A DNA stretch of 64,000 nt from Ilyonectria destructans (lineage: Eukaryota; Ascomycota; Sordariomycetes; Hypocreales; Nectriaceae), in contig JAHEWK010000033.1 in assembly GCA_020740775.1 (NCBI GenBank), positions 1-64,000 on the forward strand, in the 5' to 3' direction. The position numbers and the translations under genes are program-made. Every line of letters starts with the position of its first letter. The first letter of the stretch is position 1. The notes beneath the pieces are model-generated. The model was not told the DNA's origin. It made no database searches and worked only from the letters and a program-made list of their open reading frames with translations. Positions 46,000 through 57,060 of this stretch are shown in pieces.

Positions 46000-46520
46000 C
46001 CGCGACGACTGAACAAAGCCAAGAGTAGCTAGTTCGGCTTTACCTCTGGAGTTGCCTTCTCCAATCGGCTCTGGATGAGCCGTTGTCCCCTAGCCGTTGG
46101 GACTCCCTGCCTTGAATAGTGTGATCGAAATGTCCCTACCGTTTAAAAAGTGACAACTACCCTACGCCACAGGAGCGCGAATGACTAGCCAAACTCGAGC
46201 TGGATTCCGGGGTAATTTGCACTTGGCCCCACCAAATGCCGAAGCTCCGCCATTTGGAAGCCGTATTTGGGAGGCCACGACGGCTGGATAAAGTCAATAT
46301 CGGCCGGTTCGGCTTTACTTCTGGGGTTGAGGCTGGGGTGCAGATTTAATCAACTTCCTTCTCCAATCGGGTCTCGATGAGCCGTTGTTCCCGGACCTTA
46401 GGACTCCCTATCTTGGTTAGTGAGGTTGAAATATCCCCACTGTTCGAAATAGGCCAACTACCCCGCGCTCTGGGAACATGAACAAGCAACCAACCTCAAG
46501 CCGAGTTCCGGAGTAATTAG
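46000..46520. repeat. Diverged direct duplication (~215-240 bp x 2)
   Basis: Copy 1 (~46000-46218) and copy 2 (~46275-46520) align along their length in the same orientation. Shared blocks are GTTCGGCTTTAC, CTTCTCCAATCGG, ATGAGCCGTTGT, TTAG/TTGGGACTCCCT, CAACTACCC and TTCCGG-GTAATT. Copy 2 carries an extra ~27 bases (GGCTGGGGTGCAGATTTAATC region). No coding potential is obvious; it could be a relic of a repeated non-coding element. Confidence 0.7.
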
Positions 46521-47064
46521 TTTGCAGCTCGGCGATATGGAGGCTATGCCTGGAATCTCAATGTTGCTACTGAATAAGAGAGCTAAAATCACGTGCTAAA
46601 AGCCTGAGAAATCCACTAACTTCACATTATGCTTGCCTGGTGCCGGCGCTGGTAAACATATATAATTGGTGTTAGATTAACCGGCTGAGCCAAGAGTATA
46701 GGGTACGCTAAGTATCACTATAGCCAGTGTTAATTAGGTCCATAATCCAACAATTGGATATACTAATGTCTGATCTAAGTTAGACGGAAACCCCGGCTCA
46801 AGGCGGCCTTAACGCGAGAGTTCTAGGGTAGCGAAATGCCTTGGTCGTTGACGCGGTCCTGCATGAATGAGGTAACGACGCGGGGGACGCTCTAAGTTTC
46901 CACACCTTCTATAGGAGTCCTGCCGGTGTTGTACGCTTCTGCGCATCTCATCCCGGATCCTCCCGTGTTGAAGTTGTATTAGGAGCTACTCCATCATCAC
47001 ATCCGTAATTAATTTGCTCGTCTGTAGCCTACCATTGCTAAGCAGGCTCAAACTGAAGCGTCTA
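46521..47064. other. Intergenic, no gene recognised
   Basis: About 540 bases without supported features. Confidence 0.5.
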
Positions 47065-47300
47065 CTGTCCCAACGAGTTGCCCTTACTGTTGTGGCAGGC
47101 GATTTGGGACGTTTGTGCCAGCTGGTCGCTAGCAGGGATGTAATAGGGATAAAAAGGGAGGTAACAGCAGACAGAGGGAAGAATCATTACGTTTTCTTTT
47201 CTAGAGATTCGTCCTAGCAAGTCAGAGAGACAGAGAGCCTAAGAAGCTAGATGTCAGAGTCAATACAATTATTGCCTTTACTTTAAGAGATTTCTACGAG
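47065..47300 (-). repeat. LTR-like repeat, copy B (inverted relative to copy A)
   Basis: The reverse complement of this stretch aligns with 39765-39970, including GAAAAGAAAACG, TTCCCTCTGTCTGCTGTTACCTC and CTGCTAGCGACCAGCT. It is less AT-rich than copy A, so it has probably suffered less RIP-type change. No internal retrotransposon genes are adjacent. Confidence 0.6.
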
Positions 47301-47600
47301 ACTTTTGACGACTACAGTCACAATCCTCATCCGACCTGAGCCTTCCACTTCGCCAATTGACAGTCTGCCGCAGGCCTCATTGATGCCTTACTACCATTCT
47401 TTCCTGCAACCGACCCAATAGAGCATCCAATTAGGAAACATAAGGCTCATATCGATCCGACCGCATATGCGCAGTCTGGTGTGTCTTCGGGCCAACCAAG
47501 CAAGACGCCTGTGCGACGCTTTTCTGTGCACCCTCTCAAGGAATAGCAGATGATTTGGGTGTTAGCTATTGATCTTTTCCGCCGCTAAACTGTCCTCTTC
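47301..47600. other. 3' flank of the Zn2Cys6 gene
   Basis: Three hundred bases with no recognised content. Confidence 0.5.
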
Positions 47601-49974
47601 TCACTCAATATAGTCGCCGACTCCCGTCTTTTCTTCCCATCTGTTATGGATAGCTGTATTCAATTTATAAAGCATTTGCGCTAGGGGTGTAGTGTCTTCA
47701 TCCATTTTTGCTATATCACTCATGCTCTCAGCAACCTGCTCTAGCAACTTCATGTCGGTCTCTGCAGTAGAGCCAGGTTCTCGGGGGTCGCTCTGAAAAA
47801 GATGTTTGGCTAAATAGCCGTATGCAATATAGCAGCGGAATGCGCTAAACACACTGCACGCGGCTGCCGGGCTCGGATACCTTCCTAGGCTAAGTCGAAC
47901 GAGATCCATGACATGACGTGCGATATCAACCGATAAAAGAGTGATAGGCAAATCCTTACTCACTCTACGTGCTCCAGAATGGTTAGACGGGAAGTCTGCT
48001 ATTTTGTGTACCATCATCATCATAGCGCAGTATCCCGTGATCAACAGGTCGTATAGCATCCACCAGTAAGCGTGGGCTTCCTCGTGTTTTGTCATTGATT
48101 CTCTCTGTTTGCGGTATGGCCGGTCAGTCAAATCGGGTTCCCCAGGCGTAACCAATGTATTCTTCTTCGGCTAGGGAATCGGAAGAGGGCAGGAATAGGA
48201 GACAAACTCACCACGGACCATTCTTCGAACAAATCTTCAATCTCTGCACAAAGTCCCGTAACATGGTTGATTGCGCTGTTCTTGTCTTTTGTGTCTTGCT
48301 CAAGTATCTCAAAGAAACGAAGGAGAAGAAAAGTCAGTCGCGACTTTACGATGAACACCAATGTGGGAACCACATGTTCCGTTGGTTTAGGGTTTGCAGA
48401 TAGCCAGGGCAGATTGACGCGCCATTCAGTCAAGTTGGCGGTCATAATTGCAGGTTTATCGTGTAGCAGCCGGAAGAACAGGTCCACTAACACCAACGCC
48501 CAAAGACCCTGCCTGTGGTGATCTGGCTCATCTGAAAGAAGCTCTGGGTTCATCAGAGTATTGGAAAAACTCTGATCAATGTTATGCATGTTGAGCGTTT
48601 GCACGCACTGGCATACAATCTTGTACATGTCCCAGCTACGTTTGTAGTCACACTGTTGAAAAGAGGCTCGCATCTGGAAATAAACGGTTAGTGGGCTTTA
48701 TATCTAGTGTTAGAAAAAGGATTCATATCTTCCAAGGTTACATACGACAAGAATGGCAGTAATTAGATCTGTCTTGGTTCCCGCAATTTGTCTCTGCCAC
48801 GCCGGTACCATACGTAGACAACAACGATACATTCTGCGAGGCATGTCGTTCCCTCGTTGCGCCATCTCGACTGGAGTCGGTAAGGACCCGTGGTAGAGTA
48901 TACTGTAATAGAGAACGAGTGTGGCCGAGTCGATACTGATCTCCGGTATGTCGACAATGTCTGGAATTAGTTGCATAAGCTTGACATTGATAAACCCCGG
49001 GAATGTGTCGATCTTGTAGTGCTTGAAAAAGTCTATGTAGTCTGTCAATGGAGGCCAACCGGGCTTCAGCACCAGGCCGAGTAATAAAAGAAGCTGGTGG
49101 GCTGAGATAGTCAAGTCCTTACTTTCAATAAAGGCTTTGGAAAGCTCTGGCGGAACATAGCTGTCCAGATACATAGTCTGTTTGCTGAACCTTTGCCGTT
49201 TGAGATCCATAACTTGGTCCATGGCTTGTTTGAGGAGGGTTGGTACGTTCGCAGGTGTAGTTGGACAATTGGTTGAACAACAGGAAGTTGGCTCTTCTGC
49301 GATGGTCTCGGTCTCGGTCTCGGTCTCGGTTTTCGATGTCCAAGATATTGTGGACTGTGCGCCAGGTGACTGTGTTGACAGCAGCGGAGGAACACTATTG
49401 TGAATTCCGAAGCCATGGGTGTCGGTGGTGATAGACCCTCTCCGGGACCCAGCCTGCGGTGATGCAGTCATGAGTCGGGAACATTCTGTCTCGATCTGTT
49501 GCAGTCTCTCAAAAAGGGCCGATCGATCACTGCTTCTGACAAGAGAGGTTAGATGTGCAATCAAGAACGACCGCTTAACGACAGCGCAAGCCTCAGGGAA
49601 CAGGCCAGCAAGCGGAAGAAACTACATGGAGAATGGCACGTACGCCTGTTGGGATTGTGCCGTAGTAGCGCTTAACTTTTTCCTTTTCCGCCGAGCAGGA
49701 TAGACACATGCTAGATGTCGAGCGAAGCATCCATCGCAGGTAGGCTTTGCGCGATTGCAGCGATTCTGGTGTTATTGTAAGCTGATGATCCAATCCATAT
49801 CCGGCCGCATGACTGGACGACCAATAGCAGATGCCGTTGGCCAAGGTGGGGATGAGAGGCAGGGAGTTCAGTTTTTACCTTTCGAGCCTTGCAGCCGAGA
49901 CACTGTTTGGTATTTGCGTCAGAATGCCAAGCGTCCCGCGGAGGAGTGTTGGATGATAAGGGGCAAGGGAACAT
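47601..49974 (-). CDS. Zn2Cys6 transcription factor, candidate regulator of the adjacent ABC transporter
   Basis: Six or so exons. Exon 1 (49974-49879) and exon 2 (49765-49644) together form the zinc cluster CLGCKARK|NRCNRAKPTCDGCFARHLAC, a perfect CX2CX6CX6CX2CX6C, followed by a basic stretch ARRKRKK. Exon 3 runs from ~49524 and contains a Thr-Glu dipeptide repeat, coded by a GTCTCG hexanucleotide run (on the plus strand) at 49302-49330. The fungal-specific middle region follows (LTISAHQLLLLLGLVLKPGW, MRASFQQCDYKRSWDMYKIV, HRQGLWALVLVDLFFRLLHDKP), and the protein ends GVGDYIE. Introns at ~48700 and ~48180 were placed by phase-0 junctions. It is divergent from the ABC-G gene across 975 bases that carry four phased repeats, which suggests it controls that pump (inference). 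Confidence 0.85.
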
Positions 49975-50949
49975 GAGACCGGGGATTGAGTCCCGTCAAA
50001 CTTACCGCCAGCCCATTCAGATCCTGGCTCGGTTGCTTGATGGGATCCATATAGGAGTAGTGCTAGAGAGAGCTCTAGAGTCGGGCTTCAAGAAAAGTCC
50101 ACGGGGTTTCGGTTTCGTATAGGGGAACACACGGATGAGGAATAGAAGGGCGAAATCCGACCCAGGAGATTATCAATGCTTTTGAGGCAGTGTAAGGTAT
50201 CGCGTAGGCATGAGGCTCGCTCTCCGGGATCCGCTGGGCTTGAAAATGACTGGGTTTACCTTGCAGGACCAAAAAACTTTAGCTTAATGCCGCTCTTCGG
50301 TATTTGCCAAGATCCGATGACGGCATGAGCAATGGGTTTCACGGTGCCTAAAACAGTAAGCTTCTAGAACAACCAGTGTCTATTTTCAAGCCCTTTCTAT
50401 TTTTCCCCCCATCGGTCTCCGGTGAGCTGCAACAGTGTGGTCGGATCGGGCTTCGCGTTTCGGTCTGCGGACAATTTGAAAAGTCCATCCGGGGGAATTG
50501 CAGGGATGGAGTGGAGACTGATGTGATAACTCTCGGAGAATACGGCCGGGGGCTTGATTGGGTGAAGACTTGATATCGAGATGCCCGTCAAAGCCGAAAG
50601 TCCGTCCCACAATTATATGCCCGTCCCACAGTCATAAAGCCGTCCCACAAATGTAAAGCCGTCCCACAATTGCCGGCGTGGCAAATGAGCAAGTCTCAGC
50701 GGGTTACCGGATTCTGGGGTTGTGATATGATAATGGTGTAGAGCTGTGTATATCTTAAGGGCGTTTCGCTCGCCTTGTTAGAGTCACCACTTCTGGCAAG
50801 CTCAACGACCAGATGCGAGCCGAACTTGTATAATCCGACATTTTCTGTCACTCTCATTCAATTTTCAATTTTCATGAACTTCCATTCACTCCGGCTGCGC
50901 ATTTTACCTTCGTCAAATCTCGAGCGGCACGATCCGTTGCGAAGGAAAG
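49975..50949. other. Divergent regulator/transporter promoter
   Basis: 975 bases between the Zn2Cys6 gene (-) and the ABC-G gene (+), without coding sequence. Its notable content is the phased 19-bp repeat array listed separately. Confidence 0.6.
50602..50669 (+). promoter_or_regulatory. Four phased 19-bp CCGTCCCACA repeats
   Basis: CCGTCCCAC starts at 50602, 50621, 50640 and 50659, an exact 19-base period, with the spacer drifting (AATTATATG, AGTCATAAAG, AAATGTAAAG, AATTG). They lie 280-350 bases upstream of the ABC-G start. Each unit carries one CCG, the half-site read by Zn2Cys6 proteins, on the same face about every two helical turns. A likely activator array. Confidence 0.55.
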
Positions 50950-53900
50950 ATGGACTCCAAGGCTGAGAAGCCAACCTCTGCCCGAGGGTCGTCCAATTCC
51001 TCAATCACCAACATTGGGAACACCAACGAGACGAACATCGTCGACAAGGGAGAAGAGCAGGTACACGACGAGGTGCTTCAACTTGCCAGGAGGTTGACAA
51101 CTCAATCCCACCAAGGCGCCTCAGCATCCCTCTTTCCTCTCGCCGAAGACGGACCGTTAGACCCCAACAGTCCAAAGTTCAACGCAAAGAAATGGGCCAA
51201 GGCATTCTTCAAAGCCAGGACGGAGTCGCTCGGAGGAACTCCACCCAAGACCACTGGCGTTGCCTTCAAGAACCTCAGCGTCTACGGGTTTGGCTCGGAT
51301 ACCGACTTCCAGAAGAGCGTGGGAAACATCTTCTTGGATGCTGGCACAATGGTGAAGAAGCTGCTCCACAGGAAGCAGAAACGTGTCGATATCTTGCACG
51401 ATCTCGAGGGTGTTGTGCATAAGGGAGAGATGCTTTGCGTGCTGGGCCCTCCCGGCTCAGGCTGCTCGACGTTTCTCAAGACCATTGCTGGCGACACCCA
51501 TGGCTTCCATATCGAATCGACGTCTACGGTGAATTATCAAGGCATCCATCCCGACCAGATCCAAACTGCGTTCCGAGGCGAAGCGATCTATACTGCAGAG
51601 GTCGATCACCATTTTCCGCAACTCACAGTGGGCGATACTCTCTACTTTGCGGCCGCTGCCCGGTGCCCTAAGAACATCCCTGCTGGAACCAGTCGGACGG
51701 AATATGTGGAACATCTCCGGGATGTGATCATGGCCATGTTCGGCATATCACACACAAAGAATACTCGCGTTGGTGATGACTTTGTTCGAGGTGTCAGTGG
51801 TGGTGAGAGGAAGCGAGTCACGATCGCCGAAGCATCTCTGAGCTATTCACCATTGCAATGCTGGGATAATAGCACCAGAGGTCTCGATAGTGCAAATGCG
51901 GTAGAGTTTTGCCGCACACTAAGGACCCAGGCCGATGTTATGGGTTGCACTTCATTCGTTGCTATCTATCAAGCACCTCAGGATGCCTATGATGTGAGTA
52001 GACGGAAAGCATTCCCCATATTAAGAACCCATACTAATACCTGGAAAGCTTTTCGAGAAGGTTCTTTTATTGTACAAGGGCCGGCAAATCTTCTTTGGGA
52101 AAGCTACCAGGGCCAAGGAATACTTCGAGGAGCTTGGGTTTATCTGCCCCGAGCAACAGACCACCGCTGATTTCTTAACGTCCATGACAAGTCCGTCAGA
52201 GCGAATCGTTCGCCCCGGGTGGGAAGACAAAACACCTCGAAGCCCAGATGAATTTTCCCAGATGTGGAAGCAAAGCCGTGATCGAGCACTGTTGCTGGAA
52301 GAAATTGAGGATTATGTTATCCGGCATCCTTTCCACGGAGAACACTACGACAAATTCCTCGAGTCGCGACGGATGGATCAGTCCTCCGCTCAACGTGTCA
52401 AGTCTCCTTTCACCTTGTCGTATCTGCAGCAGATGCGACTGACGATGTGGCGAAGCATAGTAATGCTCAAGGCAGATCCTAGTCTGACTATTACTATGCT
52501 CGTCACCAACTTTCTCCAAGCACTCATTGTTAGCAGCATTTTCTACAACTTGCCTGGGACAACAGCATCCCTCCAGAGTCGCGCCGTCCTATTATTCTTC
52601 CTCATCCTGATGAATGCCTTCAGTAGCATCTTGGAGATTTTATCTCTTTATGCTAAACGCAAGATCATTGAGAAACATGCCAGATATGCGCTTTATCACC
52701 CAAGTGCCGAGGCTCTTTCTTCAATGGTCGTGGATCTCCCGTACAAGATTGTCAATGCGATATTTACCAATATCGTAATGTATTTCATGGGAAATCTACG
52801 GCGGGAACCAGGAGCATTTTTCTATTTCCTACTCCTGATCTTCACGACCACTTTAACCATGTCTATGCTCTTCCGGTTGATTGGATCTGTCACAAAGTCC
52901 ATTGCTCAGGCGATGGCACCATCTGCGATTATCTTGCTTGCCTTGATACTGTATACCGGCTTCACTATTCCCGTGCAGTATATGCGAAGTTGGATTAGCT
53001 GGGCTCGCTGGGCTAACCCACTCTTCTACGGTCTTGAGTCCATCATGCTCAACGAGTTTGCCGGCAGAGATTTCCGGTGTTCTACCTATGTCCCGTCCGG
53101 TGTGGGATACGACAACGCCTCACCAACCGGCAGAGCATGCGCCACGCAAGGCTCTGTTCCTGGGCAAGATACTGTTAGTGGGACTGCATATCTCAAAACT
53201 GCTTACGGGTATGACAACTCTCATAGATGGCGCAACTTTGGCGTCATGATCGCATTCATGATTCTCTACCTTGTACTGCACCTTGTGGCCACGGAGTATG
53301 TTGCATCCGAGCGCTCTAAAGGAGAGGTGCTGGTGTACGTTCGCAAAGCGTTGAAGAACCTCAAGAAGTCAGCCGGTGATATCGAGAGCGGTCCAGTTAC
53401 TTCAACCCATCAACAAACATATGACGGCAATACCTCAGGTGCTGAGGTCGAAAAACAGACCTCTGTTTTCCACTGGAGGAATGTTTGTTATGACATCAAA
53501 ATCAAGGGAGAGCCTCGCACAATCTTGGATCGCGTTGACGGTTGGGTGAGGCCAGGGACTCTCACGGCGCTGATGGTAAGAAAATTGCACATATCTTGTT
53601 AAGTACACCATCGCTAATAAGTCAACACAGGGTTCTTCTGGAGCTGGTAAGACTACGCTTCTTGACGTTCTGGCTAGTCGTGTAACTATGGGCGTTGTTA
53701 CGGGCGACATGCTTGTTAACGACAAGCTACGGGATGAGTCCTTTCAACGCAAAACTGGCTACGTGCAGCAGCAAGATCTCCATCTTCACACATCGACTGT
53801 TCGCGAGGCTCTCGCTTTCAGTGCCCTACTTCGGCAGCCATCCAAATACAGTCGCCAGGAAAAGCTTGATTATGTGGACACAGTCATTGGTCTCCTTAAT

Positions 53901-55619
53901 ATGGAGGAATACGCTGATGCCGTTATTGGCGTACCTGGTGAAGGCCTTAATGTTGAGCAACGCAAGCGACTGACGATTGGTGTTGAACTTGCTGCTCGTC
54001 CTCAGCTTCTTCTCTTCTTCGATGAGCCTACGTCAGGCTTGGATAGTCAGACATCGTGGTCGATTTGCAACCTGATGGAGAAGTTGACCAAGAATGGTCA
54101 AGCTATCCTATGCACCATCCATCAACCCTCTGCTATGCTATTCGAAAGGTTCGACCGCCTTTTGCTCTTATCCAAGGGTAAAACTATCTATTTCGGCGAC
54201 ATTGGCAAGAACTCGCAGATTCTCGTTGACTATTTCACCCACAACGGAGCACACGATCTTCCCGCCAAATCAAACCCCGCTGAGTACATGCTTGAAGTCA
54301 TTGGTGCAGCCCCCGGCGCCACTACAGAGATTGACTGGCCAGAGGTTTGGCGAAACAGTGCTCAGTATCAAGTGGTTCAAAAGGAGCTTGAAAAGCTTGC
54401 AACTTCGACCACTTCCGAGCAGTCGAGCGAGGATCCTTCGATATACAAGGAGTTTGCTGCATCTTCTCTCGAACAGCATAGACAGGTGACAAAGAGAGTC
54501 TTTGAGCAGTATTGGCGAAGCCCTGGATACATCTACTCGAAAGTGCTTCTAGCAATCGGCACGGTAAGGACTTTACCAGCAGGAGATTTAGACAGGCTTT
54601 TGGCTAACTAGGGTACAGTCACTCTTCATCGGCTTGTCATTCTTAAATGGCGATAATACCCAGCGCGGACTACTGAACCAAATGTTCGGCGTTTTCATTT
54701 TTCTCAGTCTTTTCCCACAATTGATCAACCAGATTATGCCTGTTTTCGCTTCACAACGTACGATGTATGAGGCTCGTGAGCGTCCCTCCAAGGCCTACTC
54801 TTGGAAGGCGTTTATGAGTGCAAATATCCTTGTTGAGATTGCCTGGAACTCGGTGAGTAAAGTCGCCATTGGCATTAGAGGAATAGCACTAACTTGACGG
54901 CAGCTCATGTCAGTGTTCTGCTACATCTGCTGGTACTATCCTATCGGTCTTTATAAGAATGCAGAATGGACTGATAGCGTCCATTCACGAGGCATCACAA
55001 TGTTCCTTCACCTCTGGATTTTCTTCATGTTCGCCAGCACGTTTGCGCACCTGATGATCGCGGGACTTCCGTCCGCCGATATAGCTGGAGGTGCTATGAA
55101 CCTCTTTCTGATTATGATGTTCACGTTCTGCGGGTAAGCTTCTATTTGCGAAGAAAAAGAGGAAGAAAACAAAATCACGAACCACGACTAACATAACTTG
55201 TTAGTGTTCTTGCTGGACCGGATGCCCTTCCTGGCTTCTGGATCTTCATGTACCGCATCAACCCTTTCACTTACATCATTGAGAGTTTCCTGGGCACATC
55301 ACTTGGCAATGCTCCTATGTACTGCCAGTTTAACGAGTTCATCCGCTTCGCTGCTCCGAACGGCACGACATGCGGAGAGTACGCTTCGAGCTACCTATCC
55401 CGAGTAGGAGGTTACCTGGCCGATTCTGACGCTACCGACTGCCAATACTGTGCAATGTCTGAGACCAACGAATTCTTGGCCAGTGTCAATGTCAACTTTG
55501 ACCATAGATGGAGAAATTTCGGATTCATGTGGGTCTACTGTATTTTCAACATTGTCATGGCGTTGGTGTTTTACTGGCTGGCAAGAGTTCCGAAGACCAA
55601 GAAGGCAAAGAGAGAATAG
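50950..55619 (+). CDS. PDR-type ABC-G full transporter
   Basis: Six exons (50950-51993, 52049-53575, 53631-54563, 54619-54852, 54904-55133, 55205-55619) give 1,460 aa, all phases matching. The order is NBD1-TMD1-NBD2-TMD2, as in fungal pleiotropic drug resistance pumps. NBD1 has a degenerate Walker A ([12 protein letters not shown], Cys in place of Lys), signature [13 protein letters not shown] and Walker [16 protein letters not shown]2 has a canonical Walker A ([12 protein letters not shown], completed by splicing), the altered signature [12 protein letters not shown] and Walker [14 protein letters not shown]. This NBD asymmetry is normal for PDR proteins. TMD2 ends with the large Cys-containing loop and [13 protein letters not shown]. 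It should export hydrophobic compounds or azoles at the plasma membrane. The substrate is unknown. The protein ends in a basic KTKKAKRE, and its coding end lies inside a short duplication. Confidence 0.95.
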
Positions 55620-55690
55620 GAGTGACAGGAGCAGTAAAGGTGTCTCTCTCCGAAGAACAAGAAAGCAAAGAGAGACGATAGGAGTCACCC
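55590..55690. repeat. 60-bp tandem duplication at the ABC-G stop codon
   Basis: The stretch CCGAAGACCAAGAAGGCAAAGAGAGAATAGGAGT (from 55590) is repeated 60 bases later as CCGAAGAACAAGAAAGCAAAGAGAGACGATAGGAGT. A third partial echo, GGAGCAGTGAAGGTGTATCTC, lies at ~55746. The first copy contains the stop codon, so the second is in the 3' UTR. Confidence 0.7.
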
Positions 55691-57060
55691 ATGGTGAACG
55701 TGGCGTTGGCACGTTTGATCCGGCGGATGGCTCCTGGGAAGCCAGGAGCAGTGAAGGTGTATCTCGCCTAAGACAAGACGCAAAGATTTCATAGCCATAG
55801 TCGTACATTTCTCCAACTGTAAGTTATTAATACATCAATGATTACTATCTAGACCAAGGATATCTCTAATTTAAGATCGATCATACCTCTATCTATTTGT
55901 AGAGTTAGCCAGCACATTGTCTTGCCCTAATGTGGAATTGGCTGCATTCTATACCCATATAGCGTCAATCGAGTTACATTATTATCAAGACCGTGTTGAT
56001 GGAGACTGTACCCGAGCTTGGGTGCTACTAGAGTATTAGTGTATGTTGTACAATTGAGGTTTTGGCATTCCTTGGATACAGGTGTCTCAGGTGTCAGAGT
56101 TAGTCCTACAGCTAGGACAGAAGGATAAGGAGGTAAGGGAAAAATTCGCGCAATGCATGTACAAGGAGTAATTCCTCTGGTTCTTCCAGCGATCTACACC
56201 AATCCCCCAAGACTGACAAGAAACCCCTGGTGACCAGACCTACTGAAGATCGGTCCCAGCAAATATTCAGCCCAAGACCTCGCAAGACGTGCTATCCCCC
56301 CCCCCCATAAACGTGGTATATGGCCCTATTCCCCCACACTCGCCACCTTTCACTACTGGGTGGCGCTTTACCCTGAGCAAATGTCACTTGCGCAAAACAA
56401 AGCTTTCGAAATCGACGGAGGCAAAGAATTCTAGAACTTACCGACACACAGCCATCCGCCATGGCTCCCGAATCTAGAAATGTCGTGCAGTTCATTACAG
56501 ACGACCTAGGACTCATGCTCGGATGCTATGAGCTCAAATGATGTACTCTGGAGGTGTGCAATCGAAAACTTCCTTAGCCACAGACTCACGCATTCCTGGG
56601 ACATGGAAACGGTAGAGATCGCAGTGGCATTGGTACCAGAGCGTATGCAAAGCGATATAGCTGCTTGCATCCCTCCCTGGTGTTGTTTCGTGGCGGATGT
56701 CAAGAACCTACACTACCCGGTAGTCAGCCACCGATCTGGTCGTCGGGTCATTGTATTACGCCCTGACATACTTACGGAGTAGGTAGATTGGACTAAGATA
56801 TCATAGGGTGTTTCGTTCATGTCGAATTTCTGGCTGCTGATCCATCTTTCTCTTCATAACTATTCTGCATATACGACCCGAAGAACGTCCACACGGCAAC
56901 GTTACCATTATTTCCCCCCCCTCATATGTCACTGTCTAGATACAAGAGTCACATCAGTAAAATAACGCACATAAGTCTCTACACTCTTATAACCTCCTCG
57001 ACATGTCCTGTAACATGATGCGATGCTCCCTACAGAGCAGCTGTCTGTCCGCCGTTTTTG
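55691..57060. other. Intergenic, no gene recognised
   Basis: About 1.37 kb with short frames only. A run of nine C at ~56297-56305 and one of eight C at ~56916 are simple sequence. No supported gene. Confidence 0.5.
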
